DNA of 64,000 nucleotides from an uncultured Saprospiraceae bacterium (lineage in GTDB: Bacteria > Bacteroidota > Bacteroidia > Chitinophagales > Saprospiraceae). Within the stretch, counting starts at the first letter, position 1. Each line of letters starts with the position of its first letter. The position numbers were made by a program, and so were the translations under genes. The notes beneath the pieces are model-generated. The model made no database searches and had not been told where the DNA came from. It saw only the letters and a list, made by a program, of their open reading frames with translations. Below, piece after piece: positions 55,301 through 64,000 of the stretch. The DNA is taken from contig CALJPQ010000005.1 in assembly GCA_937980645.1 (NCBI GenBank), positions 1-64,000 of the forward strand, read 5' to 3'.

Positions 55301-56931
55301 TCTACGGGTACGATGATATCCAGCACCACCGAGTCCCGTACTTCTCCGCAGGTGTTTTGCGCCACGGCCGTGATGGTGTATGGCGACCCTTGGGCACTCA
55401 GGTTGACGGGGAAGCTCGTTTGCAGCACACCGCCGATGTAGTACTGTACTTTTGGGTCAAAAGGTTCGGGCGTGTACGCTGTCGTCAGGCAACCCGTGGG
55501 CGGCGCATTTAATTGTAATGGATAGCCCTCTTCGACGCGGATTTGCACCGTATCTGCCCGCCGACAAACGCCTACACCACGGCTAATGACGAGTAAATAG
55601 TTACCAGCAGTACTGGGATAAAAGAACGTGTCCTGCCCAACCACTTTGATGAGCGGGCCTCCGCCCGACCAAACGCCTACATCAGAAGCGCGCAATCGAA
55701 TGGAGTCGCTCCCAGTACATACCGTTATGTCTGAAGGCGTGTAAATGCTGATATCTGTCGGCGGGCGTATCCAGAATGTGTCCCGCTTCACCTGGTCGCC
55801 GCACTCATTGCTCAGTGTCGCCTCCACCACGTAGGGATCGTTGGAAATGGGCAAATTGACCGGGAAAGTAGGTTGTACCATGCCGTTAATGCGGTACACT
55901 GCATTCGAGTTTAAGGGCGTAGGCGAATAGGCAATGGCTACGCAAGTATCTGGAGCCGGATTTAACAGCAAAGGTGGCGCTTTAATCACCAGTATTTGGA
56001 TGGAGCGCGAACTCTCAAGACCACAGTCATTATTCACCTTCACCGTAATGGTGTATGTCCCCTCCTGGGTAAACCGTATTCGCCGCCTATTGAGATCTAA
56101 GCTGTCCGGCTCCAACCAGGCCCAACCAGAGCTGGGCGAAACCGTCCAGACATATGGCTTACTGACATTAATGGAACCGGCAGCATTCACCCCTACAACC
56201 GAGCCGAAACTCTCTAAGCATACGCGATAGGGGTCAGCATAGCCCGTTACATTACCCGAGTCAGCCACCAGGTCTGCTTGAGCGGGTTCCAAGACGGAAA
56301 GTGAATACGTTACACATACCGTATCACAGTTGTTGCCGATACAATAACCAATTTGCTTTACTCCGGGAGTGGTGTAGGTGTGGGTTACCTTATTGCCTGT
56401 AGCGGTGTTGCCATCACTCAAATCCCAACGCTGCAGGGTAATTCCCTGCGTCGGGCAAGGCGTGGCCGTCATCTCCACAGGCTTGCCGGTACAGGTAGGG
56501 TTGGCTGAAAACGCCACCTGAGGGCGCGGCGGATTGCGGATGTAGAGAAAAAATGCGCTGTTCGTAGGTGGCACATTGGGGTCAGAATGCAGCGTGATTA
56601 ACTTCACGACATACTCTCGCTCATAATCACAACTGCCATAAAAACCCTTCACATTGTATACGTGCGTCTGGCTCGGCGGATTCTTGCTGCCAGGGACGAT
56701 CGTCTTAGGAGAGCCATCTCCCCATGTAATTTCAAAGGCAGATATGATATTAACATGCTGATAATTCGGATTTACGACAATGTTCACACACAACGTTACC
56801 AGTGTATCCGAGGCGCACAGGTATTGCCTCCCATCGCACACGGCAATGGTGGGATTGTCGTTTTGCGCCCAAAGGCGTAGAGTAAGCACGAGTAATGTCA
56901 GTAAGCAGCTGAAGGGAGGTCGTAATTTCAT
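52333..56931 (-). CDS. Giant PKD-repeat protein with gliding-motility C-terminal domain
   Basis: Cell-surface protein of 1,532 residues. A signal peptide (FSCLLTLLVLTLRLWAQ) is followed by many PKD and Ig-like repeats (for example TYEWDFGNGQTHSG, CTWRFGDGNTANG, TWHLGDGATQTD). The last 100 residues form the type B T9SS signal (CHU_C) domain with FIPNAFTPNGDGINDIFYV and FQIFDKYDEKVF. Such domains lead the protein through the type IX system and usually need a SprF-like partner. The SprF-like gene begins just downstream. Likely roles are adhesion or gliding. Confidence 0.93.
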   Translation of the reverse strand: MKLRPPFSCLLTLLVLTLRLWAQNDNPTIAVCDGRQYLCASDTLVTLCVNIVVNPNYQHVNIISAFEITWGDGSPKTIVPGSKNPPSQTHVYNVKGFYGSCDYEREYVVKLITLHSDPNVPPTNSAFFLYIRNPPRPQVAFSANPTCTGKPVEMTATPCPTQGITLQRWDLSDGNTATGNKVTHTYTTPGVKQIGYCIGNNCDTVCVTYSLSVLEPAQADLVADSGNVTGYADPYRVCLESFGSVVGVNAAGSINVSKPYVWTVSPSSGWAWLEPDSLDLNRRRIRFTQEGTYTITVKVNNDCGLESSRSIQILVIKAPPLLLNPAPDTCVAIAYSPTPLNSNAVYRINGMVQPTFPVNLPISNDPYVVEATLSNECGDQVKRDTFWIRPPTDISIYTPSDITVCTGSDSIRLRASDVGVWSGGGPLIKVVGQDTFFYPSTAGNYLLVISRGVGVCRRADTVQIRVEEGYPLQLNAPPTGCLTTAYTPEPFDPKVQYYIGGVLQTSFPVNLSAQGSPYTITAVAQNTCGEVRDSVVLDIIVPVEVSIEAPNDTVVCSGTAPIPLKANDNVGKWIGQYIEQTPQGEWVFNPVQAGTYLLVFERGFDLCRRADSVQVRVEPSNGVTAGPDQYACITQGTLTLTGFGPAGGVFSGFALNGNVVDLSQLTPDSPYVYVYTVPALPDACNDDEMTLVVSAPPTAAFSVSHDTTCVGYAITLTPSAGSGVQFEVNWGDVPATSDLSHTYQAPGTYAIELTAYTVNPISGGVLCSTQATTSVHILRPMAADSIRFLVKPDSGCAPLTVVFENRSAAESATYEWDFGNGQTHSGFQPGPITFQQGIEDTIYYVRLTVRNACDSLVRVEPVRVRPQPRAALGITYEQPCSGGVLKASVLSTGNPLNNTFFTSKGQMVSASRDMPSEFLFFTDSLPDTVRLWLVSANQCGTDTAYQDVVVHPTDVYALMGLPDTTRLCVGDSVRLSNISTPGAPVRWSISNGNTFLGDTAWVVFSQPGLYDVTLYAYGCGYDSVVQRFRVHPLPTLAVVHEPARCPGDTVTFSAQTNAPGFWLAFGDGDSTTLKTAKRAYFTPGVYPVTAMAISDRGCRTTWSSTLNVLTPPTATAVGDDSLCVGAPAVFSGSSTIPGSVCTWRFGDGNTANGCQATHTYKAPGLFAAALTVISPEGCRDADTVLVYVRTRPEAQFTYTIQRPCSPAVVAFQSQTTGATGLTWHLGDGATQTDNAFQHTYAQGGRYTVRLIASNEGICYDTAEQAVVVFQTPNIAFTLDPQCTLAEGTHLTVLAPETNYVLVSGPDKYEKNGSFHPKLPSGYYTISITTPENCRRDTLIFLLPPNELQLWLDEDSFDIRLGERVQLQARVNQTGVTFQWSPSARLDRSDVPNPVATPWQTAVYVVTATNLAGCPKTDTAHIRVRIDRDEGLFIPNAFTPNGDGINDIFYVRNSNPAIEGFNRFQIFDKYDEKVFDALELPNGHEAAPENPLWGWDGTFRGGKAEMGAYRYVIELRYVDGVVRALTGTVHLLR

Positions 56932-57148
56932 TACCTTGGTTTTACGTTGCCTTAATAAAAATAAGCTATGTACAATAATGAATAGTACTCTTTTGCGGCT
57001 TTAGGTTATTCATAAAGTTTTTATGATTTAATGAGAAGAAGATGTTTTATCCATATCCAGAAACATTCGGCTGAAAAACAAAGTTCCTCCAAGATGCGGA
57101 TGGCGCTGCCCTGCGTAAAATTTGGATATGAAGTCTTTGGTGAGCAGC

Positions 57149-58507
57149 CTATTGCAAGTTTATGATTCTATCTGCCTCCCGAATGCCGCTCAAATAAGCG
57201 CCATGTACCGTTCCGCGATAAGCGCGATGGGTGTGCTCACCAGCGAAAAACAGGCGATTGCTAACCGGGTCTGCCACAGTATCGAAGGCTGCGCTCGAAG
57301 CGCCAACCGGTACGAAGGAATAGGCGCCGTAAGTGTACGGATGCTGCCCCCACCGGGTGCGGAGCACCTGTGAAGGATTGGGAATTCCGTTGCCGTAGAT
57401 GGCCCTCAAATGAAGCATGACTTCTTGCACCACCTCGCTGTTGTTCATGCCTTCTGTAACGGTGGCATAGGTGCCCAGCGCAAACGTCATCAGCGCGTTT
57501 GCACCGGCGAATTTGCGCACGTTCAGGAAGTAGTTGAATTTTCCCTTTACCTCCGGCGTGTAGCCGATATACTGAAGATTAGTGTCCCAGAATGTGCTGT
57601 CCCAAAGCAGAAAAAATTTGTTGACGTTGCCCATTTGCAACTGGCCTATGGCCGTTGTTTTGGTGGCAGGCAGCGCCGGCGTAAAAGCGATAGCGTGCTT
57701 CTGGAGCACGCCCAAAGGCACGGCAATCACGGCGTAGTCGCCCTCCAGTGTCTGGCCGTCGGCGGTTATCCTCACTTTACTTCCGGAGTAATCCACCGCT
57801 GATACCGGTGTATTTAGCCGAACATCCACCCCCTGGGCCAGGTAGGTGGCCACACCGTCGAAGCCATTCGTAACCATGACATCAGCGCCGCCAAATTCTT
57901 CGTCGTCGTCAAAATATTTAGACGACAGCTGCGCGATGTCAGCGCCGGTGTTGAACTCTAAATAAGCAGATAGCATGTACTTCCACAGCCGGTTGCCGGC
58001 CTGGCTCGGGTACAACGATTGAAATACCGACTCGAAGCTTTGCTGGAGGCTGCCGGCGTTTCGTACCGCATTCAGGGCACTGTTGAACTGACTCTCTGCC
58101 TGCGTCAGTGCGGCGTCGGTGTAAGCCGTGCCGTTCGCATCGTACACCCGAACACTGTCGTCGTCGGTTCGGAAGGTGTTGGCGCCAGCCCTGGCGGCCA
58201 GGTCCGTGAGGGGGTTGCCTTTGGGGCCGTGAATCCAGCTGGCACCTTCGTCAAAGGCAACGCCTAGGCTCCGGTCCGTTCGCAGGCGTCCACCCACCCT
58301 GCTCTGAGCTTCCAAAACGATGACCGTGAAGCCCTTCTGTTTCAACCGTTGAGCTGCGGCCAGCCCGGCAATGCCCGCGCCGATGACGATGACAGTTTTC
58401 CCGTTGGGTTTGCTGTCGTCTTCGGCGCATTGCACCAGAAGGGTAGGCGCCAGCAGGGTCAGCGGCAGACTGGTTAAGGCGTGTTTCAAAAAAGTGCGGC
58501 GTCTCAT
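57149..58507 (-). CDS. Tat-exported flavin amine oxidase
   Basis: FAD-dependent amine oxidase of 452 residues. The N-terminus MRRRTFLKHALTSLPLTLL carries a twin-arginine export signal, followed by LLVQCAED, perhaps a lipoprotein site. The FAD fold is seen in VIVIGAGIAGLAAAQRL and VLEAQSRVGGRLRT, with GASWIHGPKGNPL near it and LFFAGEHTHRAYRGTVHG at the end. The pattern fits monoamine/polyamine oxidases that act on free amines outside the cytoplasm. It starts 33 bases after the metalloprotease stop, so the two may form one transcript. The substrate is unknown. Confidence 0.9.
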   Translation of the reverse strand: MRRRTFLKHALTSLPLTLLAPTLLVQCAEDDSKPNGKTVIVIGAGIAGLAAAQRLKQKGFTVIVLEAQSRVGGRLRTDRSLGVAFDEGASWIHGPKGNPLTDLAARAGANTFRTDDDSVRVYDANGTAYTDAALTQAESQFNSALNAVRNAGSLQQSFESVFQSLYPSQAGNRLWKYMLSAYLEFNTGADIAQLSSKYFDDDEEFGGADVMVTNGFDGVATYLAQGVDVRLNTPVSAVDYSGSKVRITADGQTLEGDYAVIAVPLGVLQKHAIAFTPALPATKTTAIGQLQMGNVNKFFLLWDSTFWDTNLQYIGYTPEVKGKFNYFLNVRKFAGANALMTFALGTYATVTEGMNNSEVVQEVMLHLRAIYGNGIPNPSQVLRTRWGQHPYTYGAYSFVPVGASSAAFDTVADPVSNRLFFAGEHTHRAYRGTVHGAYLSGIREADRIINLQ

Positions 58508-58540
58508 AACATTTTAATCGTGTTTGTGGCTAAATGCTGA

Positions 58541-61500
58541 TTATGGCTGGCCTCCTATTATGAGTAACCGCCCCAAAAACCGCCGTTGGCTGTCCATTCC
58601 CTGCAGCACGTAGGCGCCCACCGGTACATCCGCCAGCTGAATTTCCCACAGCGTTTGGCCCGCAGCATCCGGGTAGCGCTGCTGCCAGACTAAGCGCCCG
58701 TGGAGGTCGTACAGTAATAGGTGCAGATGATCGGTAGCTGGCTGCGCCAGTGCTATCCAAAAGCGCCCCGTATTTGGGTTTGGATACAGGCGTACTGTCC
58801 CCTCTGTCTTGGGTGTGCGGGTGCTGATGATATCAATTTCTACGGGTTCTGACACCGCCGTGCAGCCGTTGGCATCGCGCACCGTAACGGTGTAGATGCC
58901 GTTGGGCAGGTCCGCAAAGACAGGCGAACCCTGGAACGTCAAGCCATCGAGGCTGTACTCGAGTGCTCCCGTACCGCCCGAGGCAGCAGCCGTCAGCGTA
59001 TTCAGCGCGGCAGAGACGGTTACCGCTAGGGCTGGCGGGTCCTCAAGCGTGATGCTGACCACAAGCGTGCTGCCCACGGCATCGGTGAGCGTGAGCGTGT
59101 AGGTACCCGCGCCCAGTTGCTCGCGCGTGCAGCGGTTGTCGCTCAGCGGTGCACCCGCGCAAGTGAAGGGCGGCAGGCCGCCGAGTATTTCCAGTTCAAA
59201 AGCGCCATCCGACGCGCCGGCGCAGGTGGGCGGCGTGCGCGTCATAAGTATCGTCATCGGCAGGTAGTTGACCTCGAAAAAGACCGTATCGGTGCAGTCG
59301 TTGGCATCGGCCACGACGGCAAAGTGCGTTCCGTTGGGCAGGTCGGTGAAGAAGTCTTCCATCGTCCAAGCGCCACCGTCCAAGGAAAAGCGATAGGGAG
59401 GCGTTCCTCCGCTGGCAGAAATCGTTGCCGTGAGGCCAAACACCGCTGCCGTTATTTCCAACGAACCAGGAGACTGAATGAAAAAAGGGTCGCTAACCGT
59501 CTGGTTACCGGCGGCATCGCGCACCGTTATCACATGAAAGCCAGCGCTAACGCCCTCCCACAGCCCTTCCGCCTGGAAAGGCCCACCGTCGAGGGCATAG
59601 GTGTAGGGCGGCACTCCTCCTGTCGCACTGACGAGGACTCGCACTGTCTGGCCAGCGCAGAGAATTTCGCCCTCTACATCCACCCTCAGCAATTGCAACA
59701 GCGGCACATCCACCACCACCGAAGCCTCGGCAGTACAACCGTTGGTGTCGCGCACAGTAACGATATAGTCGCCGTTGGCCAGGCCGCCAAATACAGGCTG
59801 TTGCTGGAATGGCCCGCCATTCAGGCTATAAGACAGTTCGCCCGTACCGCCCGAGGCCGTTACCTCGATGCGATTCAATACCGCAACGGCATTCACTTGT
59901 AGGGCAGGTGGCTGAACGATGCTGAAATCCTGCGTGGCCGCCGTGCCGTGCTTGTCCTCTACCACGACCACGTAAATCCCTGCCGACAGTCCCTGGAAAA
60001 CAGGTTCGGGCTGAAAATCCACACCGTTCAGGCTGTACGCATACGGTGGAACGCCACCACCTGCAGTGATGAGCGCAGCACCATTGCTGCCACCATGGCA
60101 GGAAACGGGCTGCGTTTGCACCAACAACACCGCTAACGGCCCAACATAAACAATGACCTCCGCGCTGGCCGTGCAGCCTTCAGCATCCTGAACCTCCACG
60201 GTATAGGTGTCGTTGGGCAGATCTACAAAGAGTGCATCCGTTTGGTAATCGCCACTGCCAATTCGGTATTGGTAAGGCGGATTTCCACCCAAAACTACCA
60301 CAAAAACCGAGTCATTCGAGGCAGATGCCTGCACAACGATAGGGTCGGGATTGGGCACCACCACCACGGGAGAAACGGCCGTAAAGCCCCAGCCATCAGT
60401 AACGACAACAGCGTACACACCCGCGCCCAAGTTTTCAAACACCCCGTCATCTTGTACCGGGCCGCCAGAAGTCAGCTGGTAGCGGTAAGGCGGCTTTCCG
60501 CCCTGCACACTGGCCTGCAGGCGTGCGGTAGCGGCGTTGTGGCAGCGCAACGAGTCGAGCAAAGCAAGCGAGACAACGAGGTCGTTCTGAACGATTTGTA
60601 TCTGGAAAACTGCCTGGTGGAGCCACTGAGCCGTGACAGTATAGAGGGCGTCGAAGGTGAAAGCGTCCTGCGTGGCTGCATCGCCGCTATGTACGTAGGC
60701 GAGAAGGCCGTTGTCAATATCCAATTGCGTGAAAGCATCGCCCACTGCAAGTGGCAGGCCGTCGAGCAGCAGTTGTCCGTGTTGCGGTACAGACAGCAGG
60801 GTGAGCAGGCCGTTTTCCGGCATTCCGCCGTTCAGGTCCAGGGCGAGCAGGGTGTTGTCCACAGGAGCCGTTTGCCCGGCGGGCAGCAAGAGCGGTTCAT
60901 TTTTCCATAAAAAAGCGGCTTCGGTAGTGTCCCAGAAGCAGCAACGTAGCCCCCAGGCCTCTATGGCGCCGCCATCTTCTTCGGCCAGGTCGCGCACTTC
61001 GAGGCGCCAGGTGCCGGGAGCCGATTGATGGTTAAACCGTACCAACGGGTCTATGGGCCAGAAAACGCCCGCAATGGCTGGCGAAGTAGTATCACAAGTT
61101 TTTTCAAAATCGGCAGCGGTCAGCACGGCATCGTCGTCGAAGGTGGCCTGGATGTCGTTGCCTGAGCAGCCGGCTGCAGAGGCAGGTACGCCCGGCTGGT
61201 CGAAGAGCAGTACCGTGTCGCCACCCGGGTTGATGAGGCGCGCGCGCAGGTCGCCCACAAAGGTGTGGCGTATGTTGACCCAAACGTCCACGTCAGCCAC
61301 AGGGCGCGTATCGGTGAGGTTTAAAGCCGACGCAACAGTTACAGGTTGAGCGCTGGCGATGACTACCGGCACATCTTCGCTGGCGAACTCAAAGCCACAC
61401 ACCTGGCGGGCCATTTGAAAGGCCCACACCGGTGAGTAGTCGCTCTGGCCACAGGCATTTTCGGCCCGTACACGCCAGTAATACACGCTGCTCGGCTGCA

Positions 61501-63931
61501 GGGTACCAATAGAAGCCTGTGCTTCGGCAACCGTCGTTTCCCAAACCACCTGGTCAGGAGCAAAGGCCGGGGTAGTACTGACCTGCACCTCGTAGTATAA
61601 GGCATCGGCAACGGGTACCCAACGCAGAAAGGTGCCCGGCACAACACCGCGCTGACCATCGAGCGGCGCGACAAGGGCGGGCTCGACGGGCTGCGACGCC
61701 ACTACCTGAAGCGCTATGGTGCGCTCACGCACCAGCGTATCGCTCGTGCTGAGCAGGGAGAGGGTATATTGCCCTGGTATTATCAGCTCACCGATGACGA
61801 CCAGAGCACTGTCGCCGGTAGGGATGGGATTGGGTGAAATAGATGCGACCGCATCGGGCGGCAGGCCGTCAAAGGCAAAAGTAATGTCTTCCGAAAAGCC
61901 GGCAATGCTGCGCGTGCGCACCCAAAAGGCCAGCGAATCGCCTGTGCAACGCTGCACGGCATCGGGCAGGTCGGTCTCTACCCAAAAGGTGGGCACGGGC
62001 GGCAGTTCGATGCGGAAATTCTGGTCGGAGATGTCGAAGAAGAGGTTGCCTACAGCCTGCACGCGCACGCGGCAGCCGTCCGAGAGCAGGAAGGGCACTT
62101 CCACCTCCGCCTCGCCTGTATTGGGCACCGGGCCGGCCAGCAGGTACGGATACGTCCAGCCGCCGTCGGTGGATAGCAGCAGGAGCACTTCGGTGCAATT
62201 CACAGGCGCCGTATCGGTGCGAGCCACATTCCAGCGCACCGTTTGCGTCTGGCCGACGTACCAGGCAACCGCCGTATTAGGCTCCAACACAGTAAAGGGG
62301 CCGCTATCGCCAGCGACCGTGATGTTCACGTCGGCAAAAGCCGTGCACCCGCCACCGGGGTGATTGTCACGAGCAGTTACGCGGAAGCGCATGGCGCGCC
62401 CCACAGCCGGCAAGCGCTCCCAGGGGTTGGTGGTATTGTCAATCACAAAGCCCAATGCCGGAAAGTAACGCTCCGGTGATGTCGTCGGCTTCAGCGAACG
62501 GAACATAGGCCCAACCGCATTGCCGGGCTGGGGTGGCATGGTGGCCGTCTGGTTGTTCATCTGCTCCCAGCAGTACGTCAGCACATCGCCATCGGCATCC
62601 TCCCCCTCCGCCGTGAGCACAAACGGCGTGGAGCGCGGTATCGTGAATGCCACGCCGCCAGAAGGCACCACTGCGGGAGCATTGTTGTCCAAATCCACCT
62701 TCTGAGCGCACACATTGCCCGGGCCGAGCATGGCATATTGGCGTATTTCCTGCAGGCTGATGGCGTGAAAGTAGTCGTCGCTGTTGCTCTGCACATTGGG
62801 GTTGCAAATGCCCGCGTAGCCCATAATGGTGGAGCCGCTGCCGGGTTCCACGGCAGTGGCGCTGTTGCGGTTGCAGTTGTTGTTTTGGGTGTGGTTGGCG
62901 CCAAACTGGTGGCCCATTTCATGCGCCACGTAGTCTATGTCGAACGGGTCGCCTACAGGTGCTGGGCGTCCGGTTACGCCGCGCGCTTTGGTGCTGTTGT
63001 TGCACACAACGCCCAGCCCCGCCACGCCGCCATTGCCAGTGGCAAACACATGGCCGATGTCGTAGTTCTCCGGCCCGATAAGCGTGTTGCACTTCGTTAC
63101 GTTCTGCGACAGCATGGTCGAAAGGTTGTTGTTCGAGTAGCCATCCGTAACGGGATCTAAAAAGATAAGCGTGTCGTTGTTGGGCACCAGCTCCATCAGG
63201 ATGCCTGAGTCGCGCTCATAGACGCCGTTGACGCGGTTGAGCGTGGTAACCATAGCAGCCAGCACCAACGGTTTCGTGCCGCCGTGAAACTGGGCATATT
63301 CCCCCGTACAAGCCAGCGCCAGCCGATAGCGCCGCAACAGGCAATCGCCCGTCAGCTCCGGAGCAGCCCCTTCAAAGCGATGAGCACCCGCGGGCGACTC
63401 GCCTACTGAACACACCCACGGCTCTTTCGACCGTTTCAGCGCCGATTTGAAATACACGACCGCATAACCCGGCTCGCCCGGCTGGTAAGGATCGAGGAAG
63501 ACCGGCTCATGCCGGGCCGACAGGATCATGGCATAGAACCCACGCGGCGTCAGCTCGCATTTGAGCGACGCCGTTGGGTCATCGAGGCCTGCGCCGGTGT
63601 AGGAGCGTATCTCCGGATATCTGGCCTGCAACTCTGGCGGCATAACCGGCGAGGCTACTACGCGAAAACGCGCCCAATGGCCATCAGGTAAGGGCAGCGT
63701 CAGCACCACTTCCTGACCTTTGGCTGCACTGAAGCGCAACGGTGCAGCAGCCAGTGCCGCTTCCAAACTTGCCACATCGAACCGCACCAGCCGAAAATGC
63801 TCTGGAAGCGTACCGCCATCGCGACGGGCGGAGGAGAGCACTTCCGACGCCGAAACATCACTGAAAAAGGATTGGGAAAATATCGAAAGCGGCCATAAAA
63901 ACAGGAATACAAGGTAAAAAAAACTCCGCAT
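58541..63931 (-). CDS. Secreted reprolysin-like metalloprotease with P-domain, SprB repeats and T9SS signal
   Basis: Exported protein of 1,796 residues. The zinc motif HExxHxxGxxH is at 337-347 (His337, Glu338, His341, His347) and the Met-turn at Met370 (STIMGYAGIC), giving a metzincin-type protease. It is followed by a fibronectin-like part, a P/Homo B domain (residues about 850-1010) and a cadherin-like CSPG segment around 1050-1120. About seven SprB-type repeats follow, from 1120 to 1715 (LRCHNAATARLQASVQGGKP is the first). The final 80 residues are a type A sorting domain (LYPNPNTGRFWIAL). The N-terminus has a signal peptide. It is a surface or secreted enzyme with a large adhesive tail. 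Confidence 0.92.
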   Translation of the reverse strand: MRSFFYLVFLFLWPLSIFSQSFFSDVSASEVLSSARRDGGTLPEHFRLVRFDVASLEAALAAAPLRFSAAKGQEVVLTLPLPDGHWARFRVVASPVMPPELQARYPEIRSYTGAGLDDPTASLKCELTPRGFYAMILSARHEPVFLDPYQPGEPGYAVVYFKSALKRSKEPWVCSVGESPAGAHRFEGAAPELTGDCLLRRYRLALACTGEYAQFHGGTKPLVLAAMVTTLNRVNGVYERDSGILMELVPNNDTLIFLDPVTDGYSNNNLSTMLSQNVTKCNTLIGPENYDIGHVFATGNGGVAGLGVVCNNSTKARGVTGRPAPVGDPFDIDYVAHEMGHQFGANHTQNNNCNRNSATAVEPGSGSTIMGYAGICNPNVQSNSDDYFHAISLQEIRQYAMLGPGNVCAQKVDLDNNAPAVVPSGGVAFTIPRSTPFVLTAEGEDADGDVLTYCWEQMNNQTATMPPQPGNAVGPMFRSLKPTTSPERYFPALGFVIDNTTNPWERLPAVGRAMRFRVTARDNHPGGGCTAFADVNITVAGDSGPFTVLEPNTAVAWYVGQTQTVRWNVARTDTAPVNCTEVLLLLSTDGGWTYPYLLAGPVPNTGEAEVEVPFLLSDGCRVRVQAVGNLFFDISDQNFRIELPPVPTFWVETDLPDAVQRCTGDSLAFWVRTRSIAGFSEDITFAFDGLPPDAVASISPNPIPTGDSALVVIGELIIPGQYTLSLLSTSDTLVRERTIALQVVASQPVEPALVAPLDGQRGVVPGTFLRWVPVADALYYEVQVSTTPAFAPDQVVWETTVAEAQASIGTLQPSSVYYWRVRAENACGQSDYSPVWAFQMARQVCGFEFASEDVPVVIASAQPVTVASALNLTDTRPVADVDVWVNIRHTFVGDLRARLINPGGDTVLLFDQPGVPASAAGCSGNDIQATFDDDAVLTAADFEKTCDTTSPAIAGVFWPIDPLVRFNHQSAPGTWRLEVRDLAEEDGGAIEAWGLRCCFWDTTEAAFLWKNEPLLLPAGQTAPVDNTLLALDLNGGMPENGLLTLLSVPQHGQLLLDGLPLAVGDAFTQLDIDNGLLAYVHSGDAATQDAFTFDALYTVTAQWLHQAVFQIQIVQNDLVVSLALLDSLRCHNAATARLQASVQGGKPPYRYQLTSGGPVQDDGVFENLGAGVYAVVVTDGWGFTAVSPVVVVPNPDPIVVQASASNDSVFVVVLGGNPPYQYRIGSGDYQTDALFVDLPNDTYTVEVQDAEGCTASAEVIVYVGPLAVLLVQTQPVSCHGGSNGAALITAGGGVPPYAYSLNGVDFQPEPVFQGLSAGIYVVVVEDKHGTAATQDFSIVQPPALQVNAVAVLNRIEVTASGGTGELSYSLNGGPFQQQPVFGGLANGDYIVTVRDTNGCTAEASVVVDVPLLQLLRVDVEGEILCAGQTVRVLVSATGGVPPYTYALDGGPFQAEGLWEGVSAGFHVITVRDAAGNQTVSDPFFIQSPGSLEITAAVFGLTATISASGGTPPYRFSLDGGAWTMEDFFTDLPNGTHFAVVADANDCTDTVFFEVNYLPMTILMTRTPPTCAGASDGAFELEILGGLPPFTCAGAPLSDNRCTREQLGAGTYTLTLTDAVGSTLVVSITLEDPPALAVTVSAALNTLTAAASGGTGALEYSLDGLTFQGSPVFADLPNGIYTVTVRDANGCTAVSEPVEIDIISTRTPKTEGTVRLYPNPNTGRFWIALAQPATDHLHLLLYDLHGRLVWQQRYPDAAGQTLWEIQLADVPVGAYVLQGMDSQRRFLGRLLIIGGQP

Positions 63932-64000
63932 AAGGGGACTGTCTGATGAAGGATTGAAACAATGAGGAAAAAAACAGGCAGAAAAGTAAGGCAGTGCACG

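Overview
The window is a chromosomal segment of a Bacteroidota bacterium, probably from the Saprospiria/Chitinophagia side of the phylum. Evidence for this: several very large surface proteins carry type IX secretion (T9SS) C-terminal signals of both sorts (a short type A domain, and the gliding-motility type with the NAFTPNGDG motif). A PorP/SprF-like partner sits next to one of them. NuoG is the short form, glutamine synthetase is type III, urocanase is the long form, and many genes start just after the Bacteroidota promoter element TAnnTTTG. Gene order and sequence look chromosomal. No tRNA, rRNA, CRISPR array, transposase or phage gene was seen.

Layout. 1-2246 (-): cut-off HYR-repeat surface protein. 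2247-3811: about 1.5 kb without a convincing gene, but with hairpin repeats. 3812-6665: long-form urocanase (hutU, -) divergent from deoC (+). 6852-20047 (-): a complex I operon in the order nuoA, B, C, D, E, [DUF2750], F, [mntA-hepT], G, H, I, J, K, L, M, with no nuoN. 20281-21938 (+): CBM9-like lipoprotein and folD. 22002-23971 (-): an ECF sigma factor overlapping a gene whose product has an anti-sigma-like head, one transmembrane helix, a long linker and an outer-membrane-barrel-like tail. 24158-26304 (-): iscS, a possible 34-aa ORF, iscU, iscA. 26612-33442 (+): DPP-IV-like peptidase, PKD-cyclophilin fusion, recJ, and a btaA/btaB pair predicted to make betaine lipids.

33501-44610 (-): beta-helix protein with a C-terminal sorting domain, YfhO-like membrane protein, DprE1-like oxidase, LytTR regulator and LytS-type kinase, M16 peptidase, sodium:solute symporter. 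45056-49896 (+): glutamine synthetase III, agmatine deiminase, aspartate kinase. 50144-50806 (-): CBS-domain protein. 51134-63931 (-): SprF-like protein, 1,532-aa PKD/CHU_C protein, Tat-exported amine oxidase, 1,796-aa metalloprotease with SprB repeats.

How the parts fit: the nuo genes encode a proton-pumping NADH:quinone oxidoreductase, and iscSUA next door can supply the Fe-S clusters it needs. The large T9SS proteins with the SprF-like partner form a secretion and surface-adhesion theme. The most unusual points are the HepT/MntA toxin-antitoxin pair inside the nuo operon, with a roughly 129-bp flanking duplication that includes a copy of the nuoF tail; the putative dual-membrane-spanning anti-sigma protein; the betaine-lipid gene pair; the absence of nuoN; and two families of intergenic palindromes.
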